A model generated the notes under the pieces. It saw only the letters and a program-made list of their open reading frames with translations. It was not told where the DNA came from and made no database searches. Shown one piece after another: positions 1 through 8,793 of a stretch of 64,000 nucleotides of DNA. The DNA is from Mucilaginibacter cryoferens (GTDB taxonomy: Bacteria; Bacteroidota; Bacteroidia; Sphingobacteriales; Sphingobacteriaceae). Position numbers and translations under genes: made by a program. Positions within the stretch are counted from its first letter, which is position 1. Each line of letters begins with the position of its first letter. Where the stretch lies: assembly GCF_014205845.1 (NCBI RefSeq), contig NZ_JACHCR010000010.1, positions 143,961-207,960 of the forward strand, read 5' to 3'.

Positions 1-29
1 AAAAAGCCGCCTTGTTGGGGCAGCTTTTT
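1..29 (-). terminator. Terminator after traJ
   Basis: Read on the minus strand, a stem of AAAAAGC-x-GCC pairs with GGC-x-GCTTTTT and ends in a T run, 21 nt past the traJ stop. It would end or attenuate the tra transcript at traJ. The hairpin touches the window edge, so what follows cannot be seen. Confidence 0.6.
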
Positions 30-49
30 AATGGTTAATAAAGAGGTTA

Positions 50-1168
50 TTAAATCTTGGCTATCATACGGGTAACTGTCGCTCCGAGGCTGGAAGCGCC
101 GCGTCCCATAGTAGAGGCTGCCGAGGTAATACCTGATGTCGACACTATCCAGGTGGATATGCTTGGTACTGTCAACATAGTTAAACCGCCTATCAAAAAA
201 GTTACTATGACCATTCCAAAAGATAAAATACCGTTGGAGGCGAACCAGCCCAACTTCTCCATTGAGTTTCCCGCCGAAGTATCCAGTAATTGCTGGAAAC
301 GGGTAATTTCAGCTTCCATTGCAAATTGCTGAAATTGAGTGGCGATATAGAGTACGAGGAAAGCTATTCCGCTGTACAGGTTGACTGATATAAACCGGGC
401 GACCCAGGTGGTAAACGAATCCCGAAAAGCGGGCATAATACTGACTGCGACGGAAAACGGCCCGAGTATAATCAGTATCGTTGAAAATATGATCTGTATA
501 AAGAAGATGATGTAAACACATATTCGTAATATCCAGATGGCACAAGTTTCCAGAAGGGACGTGACCAGTAGCTGAAGTCCGACCTGCAGCCGGTTTCTTA
601 ATTCAATAATCGGGTTCCATATTTGTGCAAAGCCGTCTTTGACGGCGGAGGTGACGGATTCCCATGCTTTCCCGTACCAGGTGGTGGCCTCATTGCTGGC
701 AACTTCGGTTTGTGCCTGCATACTCATCAGCGAGTCGGCGACCGTTACCATTAACTGCGCCCGTTGCACCCGCAGGTCGTTTAGCTGGGTTTCGCTGCCG
801 TTAAACAGGGCGTTGGTCTTGCTTTCGATGACGTCCGTTGGAAAGGCCACTACTTTCGTGAAAGTTCCCCACCAAAGTATTACCATGACTAATCCAAAAG
901 GCCGAAGCAGTGGCATGACTTCCAATTGCTTATCTCCCGACATCATTTCGTATGCCTTTAGTGAAAAAAAGATGATCATAAAAATGGCGGCAAGCGCCTG
1001 GGCATCGGCAATGAACGTATCGTATTGGCCCCAAATGCTGGCTTTCATTGCCTGCAAAAAGTGCATGATACCGTCTTCATAAACTCCATTTCCTTGCAAA
1101 AAATTAAAGGTGTCCTTAAACGAATCAGATACGCTGACCGGCTGGACTTGTAATAATATACCGAGCAT
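50..1168 (-). CDS. traJ: Conjugative transposon protein TraJ (VirB6-like inner-membrane channel)
   Basis: A 372-residue polytopic membrane protein matching TraJ of Bacteroides-type conjugative elements, thought to form part of the inner-membrane T4SS channel. Hydrophobic segments lie near residues 55-72, 88-105, 195-245 (two or three spans), 255-280 and 305-335. A soluble Gln/Thr-rich stretch sits between the second and third. It is the last tra gene visible, 10 nt downstream of the TraI-like gene in the same direction, and is followed by a hairpin terminator. TraK to TraQ would be expected further left, outside the window. The assignment rests on length, topology and position. Confidence 0.85.
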   Translation of the reverse strand: MLGILLQVQPVSVSDSFKDTFNFLQGNGVYEDGIMHFLQAMKASIWGQYDTFIADAQALAAIFMIIFFSLKAYEMMSGDKQLEVMPLLRPFGLVMVILWWGTFTKVVAFPTDVIESKTNALFNGSETQLNDLRVQRAQLMVTVADSLMSMQAQTEVASNEATTWYGKAWESVTSAVKDGFAQIWNPIIELRNRLQVGLQLLVTSLLETCAIWILRICVYIIFFIQIIFSTILIILGPFSVAVSIMPAFRDSFTTWVARFISVNLYSGIAFLVLYIATQFQQFAMEAEITRFQQLLDTSAGNSMEKLGWFASNGILSFGMVIVTFLIGGLTMLTVPSISTWIVSTSGITSAASTMGRGASSLGATVTRMIAKI

Positions 1169-1178
1169 AAATGAAGAG

Positions 1179-1967
1179 TTAAAGTTTGTAATTGGCTAAT
1201 ATTTCATCCGCGATCTGTTGGTCTGATTTATAACCAGCCGGGATGGTGACAGGAGTTGTGGCGGGCGATTTCAGGTTTTTAGCCTTTTCGCTTAACGCGA
1301 GGAAAGTACCAGCTTGCTGTTTTTTAGTCGCCCATGCGGCATTTAGCCTGCGGTACTCTGCCAGCAAACGATAATAGGTTAATATGCGCGAACCCCGGTC
1401 AAGTGTTGTCGTTCTCGCGGTGTTAAGCCTTTCTGAAAGGCTGTGCGATTGTTCGAGGTACCAGCTGTAGGTACCGCTGCTAACGAGGTAACTTTGCACT
1501 TTGGATGATACACCGCTAAGCAACTGGCTATCCTGTTGGTTAAGCAAATCCTTAAATTCCTTACTGTAATATAAAAGCCACAAAGGATCGGCGGAGGATA
1601 CCAGTCCTGAATAATTGACGGCTTCAGATACAGCAGTATTACGCAGCGTATCGGCCTGTAATTTATAAGCATTGTCGGTGTTCTGCATGGCGGCAACAAG
1701 TGCCAGCCTTTGCGTCTGCGGGCCGGACGGACCGAGCGGACGGAGATCGGTTTTATGATAGTCCGGGAACCATGCCCAGGTCAACCAATACAGCGGGTTG
1801 AGCCAAAGAAAACCGTGAGTCGGGGTAAAATCATTTTGATCCCATTGCTTAAAGACCATGCGCTCCTGCTGGTAACGGACTGATTGGTCGTTGACATACA
1901 TTTGGGCAAAGGTGAATTTGCCCAGGCATAGCAATAGTATTGCTATGATGGCTGTTTTTTTAATCAT
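1179..1967 (-). CDS. TraI-position secreted conjugation protein
   Basis: A 262-residue protein with a clear signal peptide (hydrophobic residues 4-20, cleavage after FAQ). The mature part has a Trp/Tyr/Pro-rich segment around residues 53-80 and then a long helical region. It sits between the three paralogous secreted proteins and traJ, where Bacteroides elements carry traI. A periplasmic, VirB5-like or pilus-assembly role follows from position and topology, not from a recognised motif. It follows the upstream gene by 4 nt, so it is almost certainly co-transcribed. Confidence 0.65.
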   Translation of the reverse strand: MIKKTAIIAILLLCLGKFTFAQMYVNDQSVRYQQERMVFKQWDQNDFTPTHGFLWLNPLYWLTWAWFPDYHKTDLRPLGPSGPQTQRLALVAAMQNTDNAYKLQADTLRNTAVSEAVNYSGLVSSADPLWLLYYSKEFKDLLNQQDSQLLSGVSSKVQSYLVSSGTYSWYLEQSHSLSERLNTARTTTLDRGSRILTYYRLLAEYRRLNAAWATKKQQAGTFLALSEKAKNLKSPATTPVTIPAGYKSDQQIADEILANYKL

Positions 1968-1971
1968 AAAC

Positions 1972-2643
1972 TTATTGTTTTAGTAATTGATACTGGAGTA
2001 ATAGCTGGTCGGCCAGGTGGGTGTCCTGATTTATAAATCCCTGGAAAGGATCGGCTGATTTAATCACGCCGTTCAACTTCGCGAAATACATGGTTTTGTA
2101 AATGCTGTACGAAAGCGCCCGCATAACCTGCAAATCAAGGATCACCTTGCGCAATAAAAAATCGCGCTTTTCATAATCCATCAACACGTTGTCGCCCTCC
2201 TTTAAAATAAAGGAGGATACTTCAGATACCAGGTTGATGCCCCGAGTTTTCATTTGCTCGGAATTCTGCTGGGCGAATAATAAGAGTACGGGATCGGCTT
2301 TGGCAAGGTTTGTGATCTGGCTACATTGCGTCGTGATATCGCTGATGATTTCCGCGACCTGCTTAACGGCCAGCCCGTCTTTGAGTGTGCCGTCAACAGT
2401 AGCGAGAGACTGGTGGATCATATCCTGTACCAGTACAACCGAACTAACGTTAAGATTAATATTGTCCAAATCCTGCTTGATTTTACTCAGCGAATTTTGG
2501 TGCGTATTCTCTGCGGCTTCCCTCGTCAGGCCGTTTTCGTTAACGATGGCAAAATGTTGGGCATCAAAAATGATAGTTTGGGCGTAGGTTTTTAAGCCGC
2601 CTGTTACGAACAGGAATAGGCCAATCAATAATTGTTTTTTCAT
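1972..2643 (-). CDS. Secreted conjugation protein, paralog 3 of 3
   Basis: A 223-residue protein with a signal peptide (residues 1-21, ending TYAQ) and a mostly helical mature region. It carries the block DPVLLLFAQQ at residues 117-126 and ends in an NPF/DPFQGFIN-type motif before a short basic tail. The same two blocks occur at matching places in the gene at 3303-3971 and, more weakly, at 2650-3306, so the three arose by tandem duplication. It belongs to the tra operon and is probably periplasmic. VirB5-like function is inferred from context. Confidence 0.7.
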   Translation of the reverse strand: MKKQLLIGLFLFVTGGLKTYAQTIIFDAQHFAIVNENGLTREAAENTHQNSLSKIKQDLDNINLNVSSVVLVQDMIHQSLATVDGTLKDGLAVKQVAEIISDITTQCSQITNLAKADPVLLLFAQQNSEQMKTRGINLVSEVSSFILKEGDNVLMDYEKRDFLLRKVILDLQVMRALSYSIYKTMYFAKLNGVIKSADPFQGFINQDTHLADQLLLQYQLLKQ

Positions 2644-2649
2644 GGTTTT

Positions 2650-3306
2650 TCATTTGAGGGTTTTGGCGTTTCGCATGATGTCATCTACCAGACTTTTATC
2701 CTGATTGATGAAACTGCCGAACGGGTTGCCCGATTTGGAATGGAGTTGATTGTTAAAATTGATGATAGAGTTTAGCAGACCGCGCGATGCACCGTCGATG
2801 CGGCGCAGTTCGCTGACCACATAGCTGAAAAGCATCTTGCGGTCACTCGCCTTCATTTGATTTACGTCGCCGATACTTAAAATCAGCCCGGCGCAATATT
2901 CAGTTAAAAGGGTTGCCTGATCAGCAAGGTCAGCTTCAGAATTAACAGCCAGCAGGATCAAAACGGGATTGCCCTCGCATTGCGCTATAATCAGTTTTTG
3001 CTGGATGACAATTTCGTTGACCAACGGAGCGGCTTCCAGCCCGATCTCACCCGCATCAATCACCAAGCCGAGCGTATGAAAGCGGCTTTGGATATTGCGG
3101 TAGGTCGTTTTCAGGGTGGTCATTTGTGATTTGTTCACGTCCTCGTTTGCTGTTACCGTCGCCTGATTCGTTCGCGCGGTTGTTTGACGGTCGTGTTCTG
3201 ACTGGCTTTCGGTAACCAGCTGGTCAATTAGTTCCACGTTGGTTTGGGCGTACCCCATTTTTACCAGCAGCATTAGGCCGAGGCTTAAATAAACCAGCTT
3301 TTTCAT
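2650..3306 (-). CDS. Secreted conjugation protein, paralog 2 of 3
   Basis: A 218-residue secreted protein (signal peptide 1-20, ending GYAQ). It is the most divergent of three tandem paralogs: the central block reads GNPVLILLA (112-120) instead of DPVLLLFAQ, but the C-terminal NPFGSFINQDKSL motif and the terminal N-x-KTLK are kept. It overlaps the upstream paralog by 4 nt, which indicates translational coupling. It is probably a periplasmic component of the conjugation machine; the precise role is unknown. Confidence 0.7.
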   Translation of the reverse strand: MKKLVYLSLGLMLLVKMGYAQTNVELIDQLVTESQSEHDRQTTARTNQATVTANEDVNKSQMTTLKTTYRNIQSRFHTLGLVIDAGEIGLEAAPLVNEIVIQQKLIIAQCEGNPVLILLAVNSEADLADQATLLTEYCAGLILSIGDVNQMKASDRKMLFSYVVSELRRIDGASRGLLNSIINFNNQLHSKSGNPFGSFINQDKSLVDDIMRNAKTLK

Positions 3307-3971
3307 TGCTTCAGGGTTTTGGAGTTTTGGATGATGTTTTCGCCGATCTGCCGGTCAATATTGATAAAGCCGGAGTACGGATTCAGCGATTTCAGGATAC
3401 CGCGCATTTTCGCATAATACATCGTTCGGTACATGCCATAAGCCACGCCCCTGATAATGGATAATTCGCTGACTATGCGGTTTAGGAGCTTGGCTCTTTC
3501 ACCGCTATCCATTAAATTGCTCTGCCCGCCTTGTAATATGAAGGTGCTTACCTCGGCTGAAAGAGCGGTCGCCCTGGTCTTAAATTCCGTAGCCCCTTGT
3601 TGGGCAAACAGCAATAACACCGGATCACTTTGGGCGAGGGTGGCGGCTTTATTGACGTCGGTTACAATGTCGCTGCTGATCTCGGCAATATCCTTAATGG
3701 CCAATAGGTTCGACATGATGGAGGACACCTGACTTAATCCTTTGTAAATATCCTTTTGTAAGGAATTAACAGCAGTTAACTGGCCGGTGACGGCAAGCTG
3801 GCCGGTTTGAATGAGCGTTAATTTATTGTTGGTAGTATTCAACTGCCCGTTGATGATGCCCGAATGCACCGCCATTGCCGCCGCTGTGCTTGGGTCGACG
3901 TAGACTGTCTGGGCTGAAACTTTCGCGGCGCTAATTGCGGCAAAGATGATTACGAAAAATAAAGATTTCAT
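3303..3971 (-). CDS. Secreted conjugation protein, paralog 1 of 3
   Basis: A 222-residue protein with a signal peptide (1-20, ending VSAQ). It has an alanine/glutamine-rich helical N-terminal half, the block DPVLLLFAQQ at 116-125, and the C-terminal motif NPYSGFINIDRQ followed by NSKTLKQ. It lies directly downstream of traG (17 nt) and overlaps the next paralog by 4 nt. It resembles the 1972-2643 product more than the middle copy. Role as a periplasmic or pilus-associated T4SS subunit is inferred. Confidence 0.7.
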   Translation of the reverse strand: MKSLFFVIIFAAISAAKVSAQTVYVDPSTAAAMAVHSGIINGQLNTTNNKLTLIQTGQLAVTGQLTAVNSLQKDIYKGLSQVSSIMSNLLAIKDIAEISSDIVTDVNKAATLAQSDPVLLLFAQQGATEFKTRATALSAEVSTFILQGGQSNLMDSGERAKLLNRIVSELSIIRGVAYGMYRTMYYAKMRGILKSLNPYSGFINIDRQIGENIIQNSKTLKQ

Positions 3972-3988
3972 AGTTTTGAGTTTAATGG

Positions 3989-6448
3989 TTAAGCCGCATT
4001 TTGAGATAGCGGCCCGTGCTTATTCACTTGTTTCACAAAAGCTTCCAGCTTCAGACCTGATATTTGCAGGTCATTTACAAAGGCGGTTAATGCTGCGGGA
4101 TAATCATGGAAAATGGCTACGTATTTTTCTACCGCACTTTTCTCCGGCTTTTCGGTTGTATAGGTCAAATACTGGAAAATAGATACCTCTACACCATAAA
4201 CCTCGCCTGTATTTCCCCTGCGGATATAAACCTCTTTGAATTTTCCCCGGCCATCCTTGTTATCCAGCTGGTTGATGGTGAAGATTTTCTTTTGCTCGGT
4301 TTCAGAAAGGGATAAAAGCTTGGCAATTTCCTGGTAGTTGTCCTTGAACCGGGATTGGTCAAGTAACATGATCGTATCCGAATTGCTTAAAATACTATCC
4401 TTAACCACCGCGTTCCCCAAGATGTCACCGAGTTCCTGGGTTACCACAATGGCCTCTCCCCAAAACTTACGAACCGTTTTGTACAAGTACAATAAATAGC
4501 CTGCCATTAAGGGCGATGCAATGGCTTTCCATGCTTCCTCCACGATCAGGCACTTGCGATGATCGGAACGGTAACGCATTTTCTGGATGAACACATCCAT
4601 AATAATGAGCGTGACAATGGGGAATAAAATGCGATTTTCCTTAATCGAATCTATTTCGAACACTATGAACCGCTCGGTAAACAGTGATTCGTCCGCTGCT
4701 TCATTCAGAATGCTTTGGAATTCGCCGCCGAGGAAAAACTTTTTTAATACATAACGAAATTCGTCCACATCAAAGGGTATATGTTCTTCCTGCTTGATCT
4801 GTGGTATTTTTTTAAGGGCGAATTCATAAAACGTGTTGAAGCAAAAGGGGTAATCTTCTTCTTCAAAAGCATAATTATAGTAAGAGCTGATCACGTTGGA
4901 GATCACATCCCTTTCCACTGCGGTAACAATGCCTTCGGCGCCTTTCCAAAGCAAACTGACCAGTGTAACCAAAAAGTCCTTCTTCTCAATGTTATACTCG
5001 GCTTCCGTGATTTGGAAGGGATTCATCGTAATAGGCTTTTTATCGGTGTAGGTGATGTACTTGCCCTTATAATAACTGCATAAACCGGAATAAGAATGAC
5101 CTGTATCTACAATCACCACATCCATGTTGTACAGGAGGTATTGCTCAGTCAGGGAGTTTATGAAGTATGATTTACCCGAACCGCTCGGGCCTAAACAGAA
5201 GCGGTTTCTTGCGCTGATTCTGTTTTGGCGCATGGGCAGGTCTGAGGGGTCAATGGCTACGGGAATGCCCTGCCGGTCAGTGAACCTTACCAAAAAATCG
5301 GACGGGTCATCGGTCAGCAGGGCTTCCTTGAAAAAAAAGCAAAGGGCTGCATCAGAGGTGGTCAGGAACCAGTCGTATTTCTGTAATTCGACCGCATTAC
5401 CCGGTAATACAGACCGGTAAAGTTCCATTTGGTTGTAGGCGTTTTTGGAGGGGATAATTCCTTGTTGAAACAGGGCGGCCTCGATATAATTTGCTGCGCG
5501 GCTTATCCGGTCATCCTGGGCGCAGACCATAATATTAAAATGGGCATTGACCAGTAACTGGTTATCCCTGGCTACATCGGCCAATAACTGGTCGATGTCT
5601 TCGACGCATAAATTATTAGCCGGATCAGGTACACCGGAGTGACGTTTGCGTTTCAGTTCCAGCTTATTCAGCGTTACCCTTTGCTGCGGAATTTCCAGCA
5701 CCTGATTAAAGATGATGCAGTCATAGCCGGGCACCGTATGCAGGAAACTAAAATTATCTACCGGCAGCGTACTTTTGGTTTGGCCTTCCTGCTTTTCGGT
5801 ATAGGTAGCGACTTGCTCCGGCAAATCTATGAGGTCGGTATCGATCAGGCTAATACTGCGAATTGTGCGGCCACCCATTTTGAGTTCCTGGTCAAGTGAA
5901 AGCAAATTATCGAGGGTGATCAGATCACTGGAAAACGACATACCCAATATCCGTTTGACATATTGCTGAATGTCTTTTTCTTCCAACAAGAAGGGCTGCA
6001 GACCTGCGCCTGATAACAGATCGTTTGTTTTAAGCACCGACTGTTTGAATTCATTAAGTGCTTTGTGGTCGAAAACATAAAAGGCATTGCGCTTGATCTG
6101 CCGGGTAATAATGAGGTAAGTATAAATTGCGGTGTATTCCCGTCCCTCGAAGTGCTCGTGATATTTCTCCTGCAAAAATTCGGCGGCGGGTTTGGCCTTG
6201 TATTGTTTCCGGCAAAAAACATCCTGCTTTTGGATGATATAACCTTCGCCTAATATTTTGACGAGATTAAGCAGCAGGCTGTGATAACTATTATAGCCGT
6301 CTGGGTCGGCTGCATATTGCAGTACCGGATTTTGAATTTTAAAAATAACTGAGTAATCGCCGCGCAGGCCATATAACAAGCTTAACCCGTTATGTTGGTC
6401 TATACCCGCATACGGCAGTTCAAAGGAGTTTTTCTGATGGGATGCCAT
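3989..6448 (-). CDS. traG: TraG-family conjugation ATPase (VirB4-type)
   Basis: An 819-residue cytoplasmic ATPase that powers T4SS assembly and substrate transfer, homologous to VirB4. Walker A GPSGSGKS lies near residues 418-425 and the Walker B segment CLIVEEAW near 630. The N-terminal half is the VirB4-type domain. I chose the start at 6448 (MASHQKN...), which gives a 29-bp overlap with traF. A longer in-frame start at 6571 exists, but its extra 41 residues read through traF in another frame and look non-coding. The gene anchors the operon and is the most securely identified tra gene here. Confidence 0.93.
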   Translation of the reverse strand: MASHQKNSFELPYAGIDQHNGLSLLYGLRGDYSVIFKIQNPVLQYAADPDGYNSYHSLLLNLVKILGEGYIIQKQDVFCRKQYKAKPAAEFLQEKYHEHFEGREYTAIYTYLIITRQIKRNAFYVFDHKALNEFKQSVLKTNDLLSGAGLQPFLLEEKDIQQYVKRILGMSFSSDLITLDNLLSLDQELKMGGRTIRSISLIDTDLIDLPEQVATYTEKQEGQTKSTLPVDNFSFLHTVPGYDCIIFNQVLEIPQQRVTLNKLELKRKRHSGVPDPANNLCVEDIDQLLADVARDNQLLVNAHFNIMVCAQDDRISRAANYIEAALFQQGIIPSKNAYNQMELYRSVLPGNAVELQKYDWFLTTSDAALCFFFKEALLTDDPSDFLVRFTDRQGIPVAIDPSDLPMRQNRISARNRFCLGPSGSGKSYFINSLTEQYLLYNMDVVIVDTGHSYSGLCSYYKGKYITYTDKKPITMNPFQITEAEYNIEKKDFLVTLVSLLWKGAEGIVTAVERDVISNVISSYYNYAFEEEDYPFCFNTFYEFALKKIPQIKQEEHIPFDVDEFRYVLKKFFLGGEFQSILNEAADESLFTERFIVFEIDSIKENRILFPIVTLIIMDVFIQKMRYRSDHRKCLIVEEAWKAIASPLMAGYLLYLYKTVRKFWGEAIVVTQELGDILGNAVVKDSILSNSDTIMLLDQSRFKDNYQEIAKLLSLSETEQKKIFTINQLDNKDGRGKFKEVYIRRGNTGEVYGVEVSIFQYLTYTTEKPEKSAVEKYVAIFHDYPAALTAFVNDLQISGLKLEAFVKQVNKHGPLSQNAA

Positions 6449-6725
6449 GGGATTGAAAATTGACGGGGTGAACAAAAACGCCTTTGTGACGTGACTTGGA
6501 GTGGAGGCCGCCTTTCTGTTTCTGGAAAGTGTAAAAGAGTCCGCCTGCAATGGTGATGATGGTAACGGCACCGCCTAAATACATGCTGGTTAGTGCGCCA
6601 GTTAAGCCACCTGAAACCAATCCTATAACCAAAGAGCTGATTCCCCAGGCGATGAATTTGCCTTTAAAGCCTCGATAAATAAGGGGCTTTTGAAGCCCCT
6701 TATAAATTGCGTACTTGCGCATCAT
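6420..6725 (-). CDS. traF: Conjugative transposon protein TraF (DUF4133 type, VirB3-like)
   Basis: A 101-residue membrane protein. The basic N-terminus (YKGLQKPLIYRGFKGKF) is followed by two hydrophobic segments around residues 26-70 and a basic tail. This is the DUF4133/TraF layout of Bacteroides elements, analogous to VirB3, and it fits directly before VirB4-like traG. The start is one of two adjacent ATGs (6725 or 6722). The first overlaps the traE stop as ATGA, so translation is probably coupled. Its end overlaps traG by 29 bp. Confidence 0.85.
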   Translation of the reverse strand: MMRKYAIYKGLQKPLIYRGFKGKFIAWGISSLVIGLVSGGLTGALTSMYLGGAVTIITIAGGLFYTFQKQKGGLHSKSRHKGVFVHPVNFQSHGIPSEKLL

Positions 6726-7036
6726 ACCCCGAAAAAGGCCTTGATGACTACAGAAACCAAAACCAGGAAAAGGCAAGATCCGCCCCAGCCCATGATCTCC
6801 TTGTTGATGTCCTGATCCCCTGAGTTCCACTTGATGTAAACCCGGACGCCGCCGATAATACCGACCACGGCACCGATGGCGAGGCAAAGTGTCGAAACGG
6901 GGTCTACATAACTGGTAAGGGATGAAGTGGCGGCATTGATGCCTGTTGTACCGCCTCCGGTTTGCGCGAATGCGCCATGTGCTGCCAAAGTTACGGACGC
7001 AGCTACTGCTAACAGTTTCTTGTTTTTTACTGTCAT
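6722..7036 (-). CDS. traE: TraE-family protein (DUF4134, VirB2-like), copy 2
   Basis: A 104-residue small membrane protein. It has a signal-like N-terminus (AHGAFAQ, residues 19-25) and two hydrophobic helices (about 46-68 and 84-102) around a short charged loop containing YIKWNSGDQDINKEI. DUF4134/TraE proteins are candidate pilin or VirB2-type subunits. A paralog lies directly upstream (7080-7409) with the same IGGxRVYxxW core. The stop overlaps the traF start. Confidence 0.85.
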   Translation of the reverse strand: MTVKNKKLLAVAASVTLAAHGAFAQTGGGTTGINAATSSLTSYVDPVSTLCLAIGAVVGIIGGVRVYIKWNSGDQDINKEIMGWGGSCLFLVLVSVVIKAFFGV

Positions 7037-7079
7037 AAAACTTAAAAAATAAAAGGGTGAATAAAAAAATGATGGATTG

Positions 7080-7409
7080 TTAAATCCCGTAAAGGGCTTT
7101 GATGAAGATGCCTGCGAGAATTAGAAACAGGCAGGAGCCGAACCAGCCGATAACCTGGGCATCAATCGGGTGATGGTGCCGATGACCTCTAATCTGCCAG
7201 TTGGTGTAAACCCGCAAACCGCCGATGATGCCAGTAAGCGCGCCGATAACCAGCACGAGATCTGAAAGACTGAAATACACACTGTGGAGTTGCTGCGTAG
7301 CCTGGTTAAAATCATCGATGCCGGGCGGGTCTTGGGCATACGCCTTAAATGTGAGGGCAAAAAAAAAGACAGCGGATGCTGTCTTTAAAATCAATGATTG
7401 ATTTTTCAT
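7080..7409 (-). CDS. TraE-family protein (DUF4134, VirB2-like), copy 1
   Basis: A 109-residue paralog of the next gene. It has a signal peptide ending AYAQ, hydrophobic helices, the shared GIIGGLRVYTNW core and an IKALYGI end. The loop carries an unusual RGHRHHHP histidine cluster absent from the other copy. I set the start at 7409 (MKNQSLIL), 1 nt after the upstream stop; an in-frame start at 7457 would lie inside the preceding gene. Two DUF4134 genes may give two pilin-like subunits. Confidence 0.8.
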   Translation of the reverse strand: MKNQSLILKTASAVFFFALTFKAYAQDPPGIDDFNQATQQLHSVYFSLSDLVLVIGALTGIIGGLRVYTNWQIRGHRHHHPIDAQVIGWFGSCLFLILAGIFIKALYGI

Positions 7410-7410
7410 G

Positions 7411-7758
7411 TCAATAGGGTATTGCCTTGGTGTATTGCAGCAGACCTGCCTGTGCAACTTTGATCAGCTCTTTTAAGCTGACCGCACCTGTTGATTCTAA
7501 TACAGGTGATGGATAGGCGGGCGCAGTTTCCTGGGCAGGAGATTCCTGCTGAGGTGCCGTTGCAGCGTTTACCACCTGCTCAGGCTCGTCATCGTAGACA
7601 ATAATTTCGGGCTGGGAATCCTCGGAGAAAAAAAGGATATCCTGATCAGCTTCTCCGCCGGGGGTTTTCTGTTTCAGGTACAGGTCGGCTAAAATGTTGA
7701 CGGCGTAATAGCCCAGGTAAATGCCAATGAGCAATAGAATAAAATGGTTCCAGTTCAT
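7411..7758 (-). CDS. Membrane-anchored protein in traC/traD position
   Basis: A 115-residue protein with one N-terminal transmembrane helix (residues 5-27), an acidic Pro/Ala/Gln-rich linker (about 40-90) and a short C-terminal helix. No family motif is recognised. It lies between the traB-like and traE-like genes with 4 nt overlap on one side and 1 nt gap on the other, so it is part of the transfer operon. A tethering or scaffold role would be a guess. Confidence 0.6.
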   Translation of the reverse strand: MNWNHFILLLIGIYLGYYAVNILADLYLKQKTPGGEADQDILFFSEDSQPEIIVYDDEPEQVVNAATAPQQESPAQETAPAYPSPVLESTGAVSLKELIKVAQAGLLQYTKAIPY

Positions 7759-8144
7759 AATTCAATGGTTTGCAGAGATGCTTTGATGTAATTAATTAAT
7801 TCGGGACGCTCTTTAAAAAAGCTGTCGAGGCTGTAGGCGATCAACTTGTTCATGTCGATACTTTTGGTCACTTTAAGTTGCTTGAGCATAAAGACTGTGC
7901 GGCCATCCAACCGGATCAATAGTTTTTCATTTCCTGTTAATTCGTAGGCGGTCAGTTCGGCAAATAAAGTTTCCAGCTCTACTGATGGTTTTTCGGGGGG
8001 CGGTTTACCGGCTTTCTTTCTGACAGGTTTATCCTGATTGTTAGCATTGGGTTGACTTTGTTTCTCCGTTTCGGGTTCTTCGATACCGGGTTGCTGGCGC
8101 ATTTTTTCCCTCAGTTCGTCGGCTAATGATCGTATTTTAGTCAT
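7755..8144 (-). CDS. TraB-like partner of ParA (DUF3408-like)
   Basis: A 129-residue soluble protein. The N-terminal 60 residues are basic and low-complexity (Gln/Pro/Lys). The C-terminal 70 residues form a compact domain ending in helices that resemble the ribbon-helix-helix-like tail of Bacteroides TraB/DUF3408 proteins. It overlaps the ParA-like gene by 4 nt, the arrangement expected for a ParB-like or adaptor partner. DNA binding is inferred. Confidence 0.55.
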   Translation of the reverse strand: MTKIRSLADELREKMRQQPGIEEPETEKQSQPNANNQDKPVRKKAGKPPPEKPSVELETLFAELTAYELTGNEKLLIRLDGRTVFMLKQLKVTKSIDMNKLIAYSLDSFFKERPELINYIKASLQTIEL

Positions 8145-8776
8145 ATGGCCTCCTTTTTAAACAGGTATTGTTCATAGATACATTTGAGCGTCGGCAAAAC
8201 GACCGGATACAGGATCAACGGAGTCTGAAAGGTGCTGATGCGCTGAAAGTCGATCCGGTCAGGAAGGCTTGGAATGATGGGGCCAAATTGACGTATCACC
8301 TTTTCCACCTCGGCCTGGGTTTCATATTTCACCGTTTGTTTGATACGGTTAGGAATAAATATCATTGGAGCACGGTTATTGATCCGGCGCACCACCATAG
8401 CAAAAAGGATGGTTGAGTCCACCGTAAACTCGTCATAGGCAAAAGGACATATGATAAAGTCGGCTGCTGCGATGGCAGGGATCAGGCCGTCGTCATCCAT
8501 CTTGCCTGGCATGTCCAAAATGGCGATATCCTTTTTCTTTTTGCTGATAACCTGTAGCAGATCCGGGAATTGTTTCAGGTCGGTGGGCACCACGTCATAA
8601 AGTGGTTCATTCTCCAGTATTTTTGCTTTTTCTGCTTTGGCCGCGATAGATTGCTGGTAATCCATGTCCAGTATGGTAACCGGGTGTTGATGGACAGTGG
8701 TGAGGTAGTTCGCCAGCAACAGCGTGAGCGTACTTTTCCCTGCGCCACCTTTTTGGTTGCCTATAAGAATGATCAT
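8141..8776 (-). CDS. traA: ParA-family ATPase TraA
   Basis: A 211-residue ParA/MinD-type ATPase. The deviant Walker A KGGAGKST is at residues 9-16 and a Walker B-like AILDMPGKMDDDG segment lies in the middle. In Bacteroides conjugative elements the first tra gene encodes such a protein, thought to act in element maintenance or in positioning the transfer complex. It follows the relaxase by only 17 nt on the same strand, so the mob and tra genes probably share a transcript here. Confidence 0.88.
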   Translation of the reverse strand: MIILIGNQKGGAGKSTLTLLLANYLTTVHQHPVTILDMDYQQSIAAKAEKAKILENEPLYDVVPTDLKQFPDLLQVISKKKKDIAILDMPGKMDDDGLIPAIAAADFIICPFAYDEFTVDSTILFAMVVRRINNRAPMIFIPNRIKQTVKYETQAEVEKVIRQFGPIIPSLPDRIDFQRISTFQTPLILYPVVLPTLKCIYEQYLFKKEAI

Positions 8777-8793
8777 AAAATAAGTTTTAAAGG

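Noticed and set aside
639..1082. 147-residue plus-strand frame inside traJ
   Set aside because: Shadow frame: traJ has clear membrane-protein composition and operon context.
6448..6571. Longer N-terminus of TraG
   Set aside because: The extra 41 residues read over traF in another frame and do not resemble VirB4.
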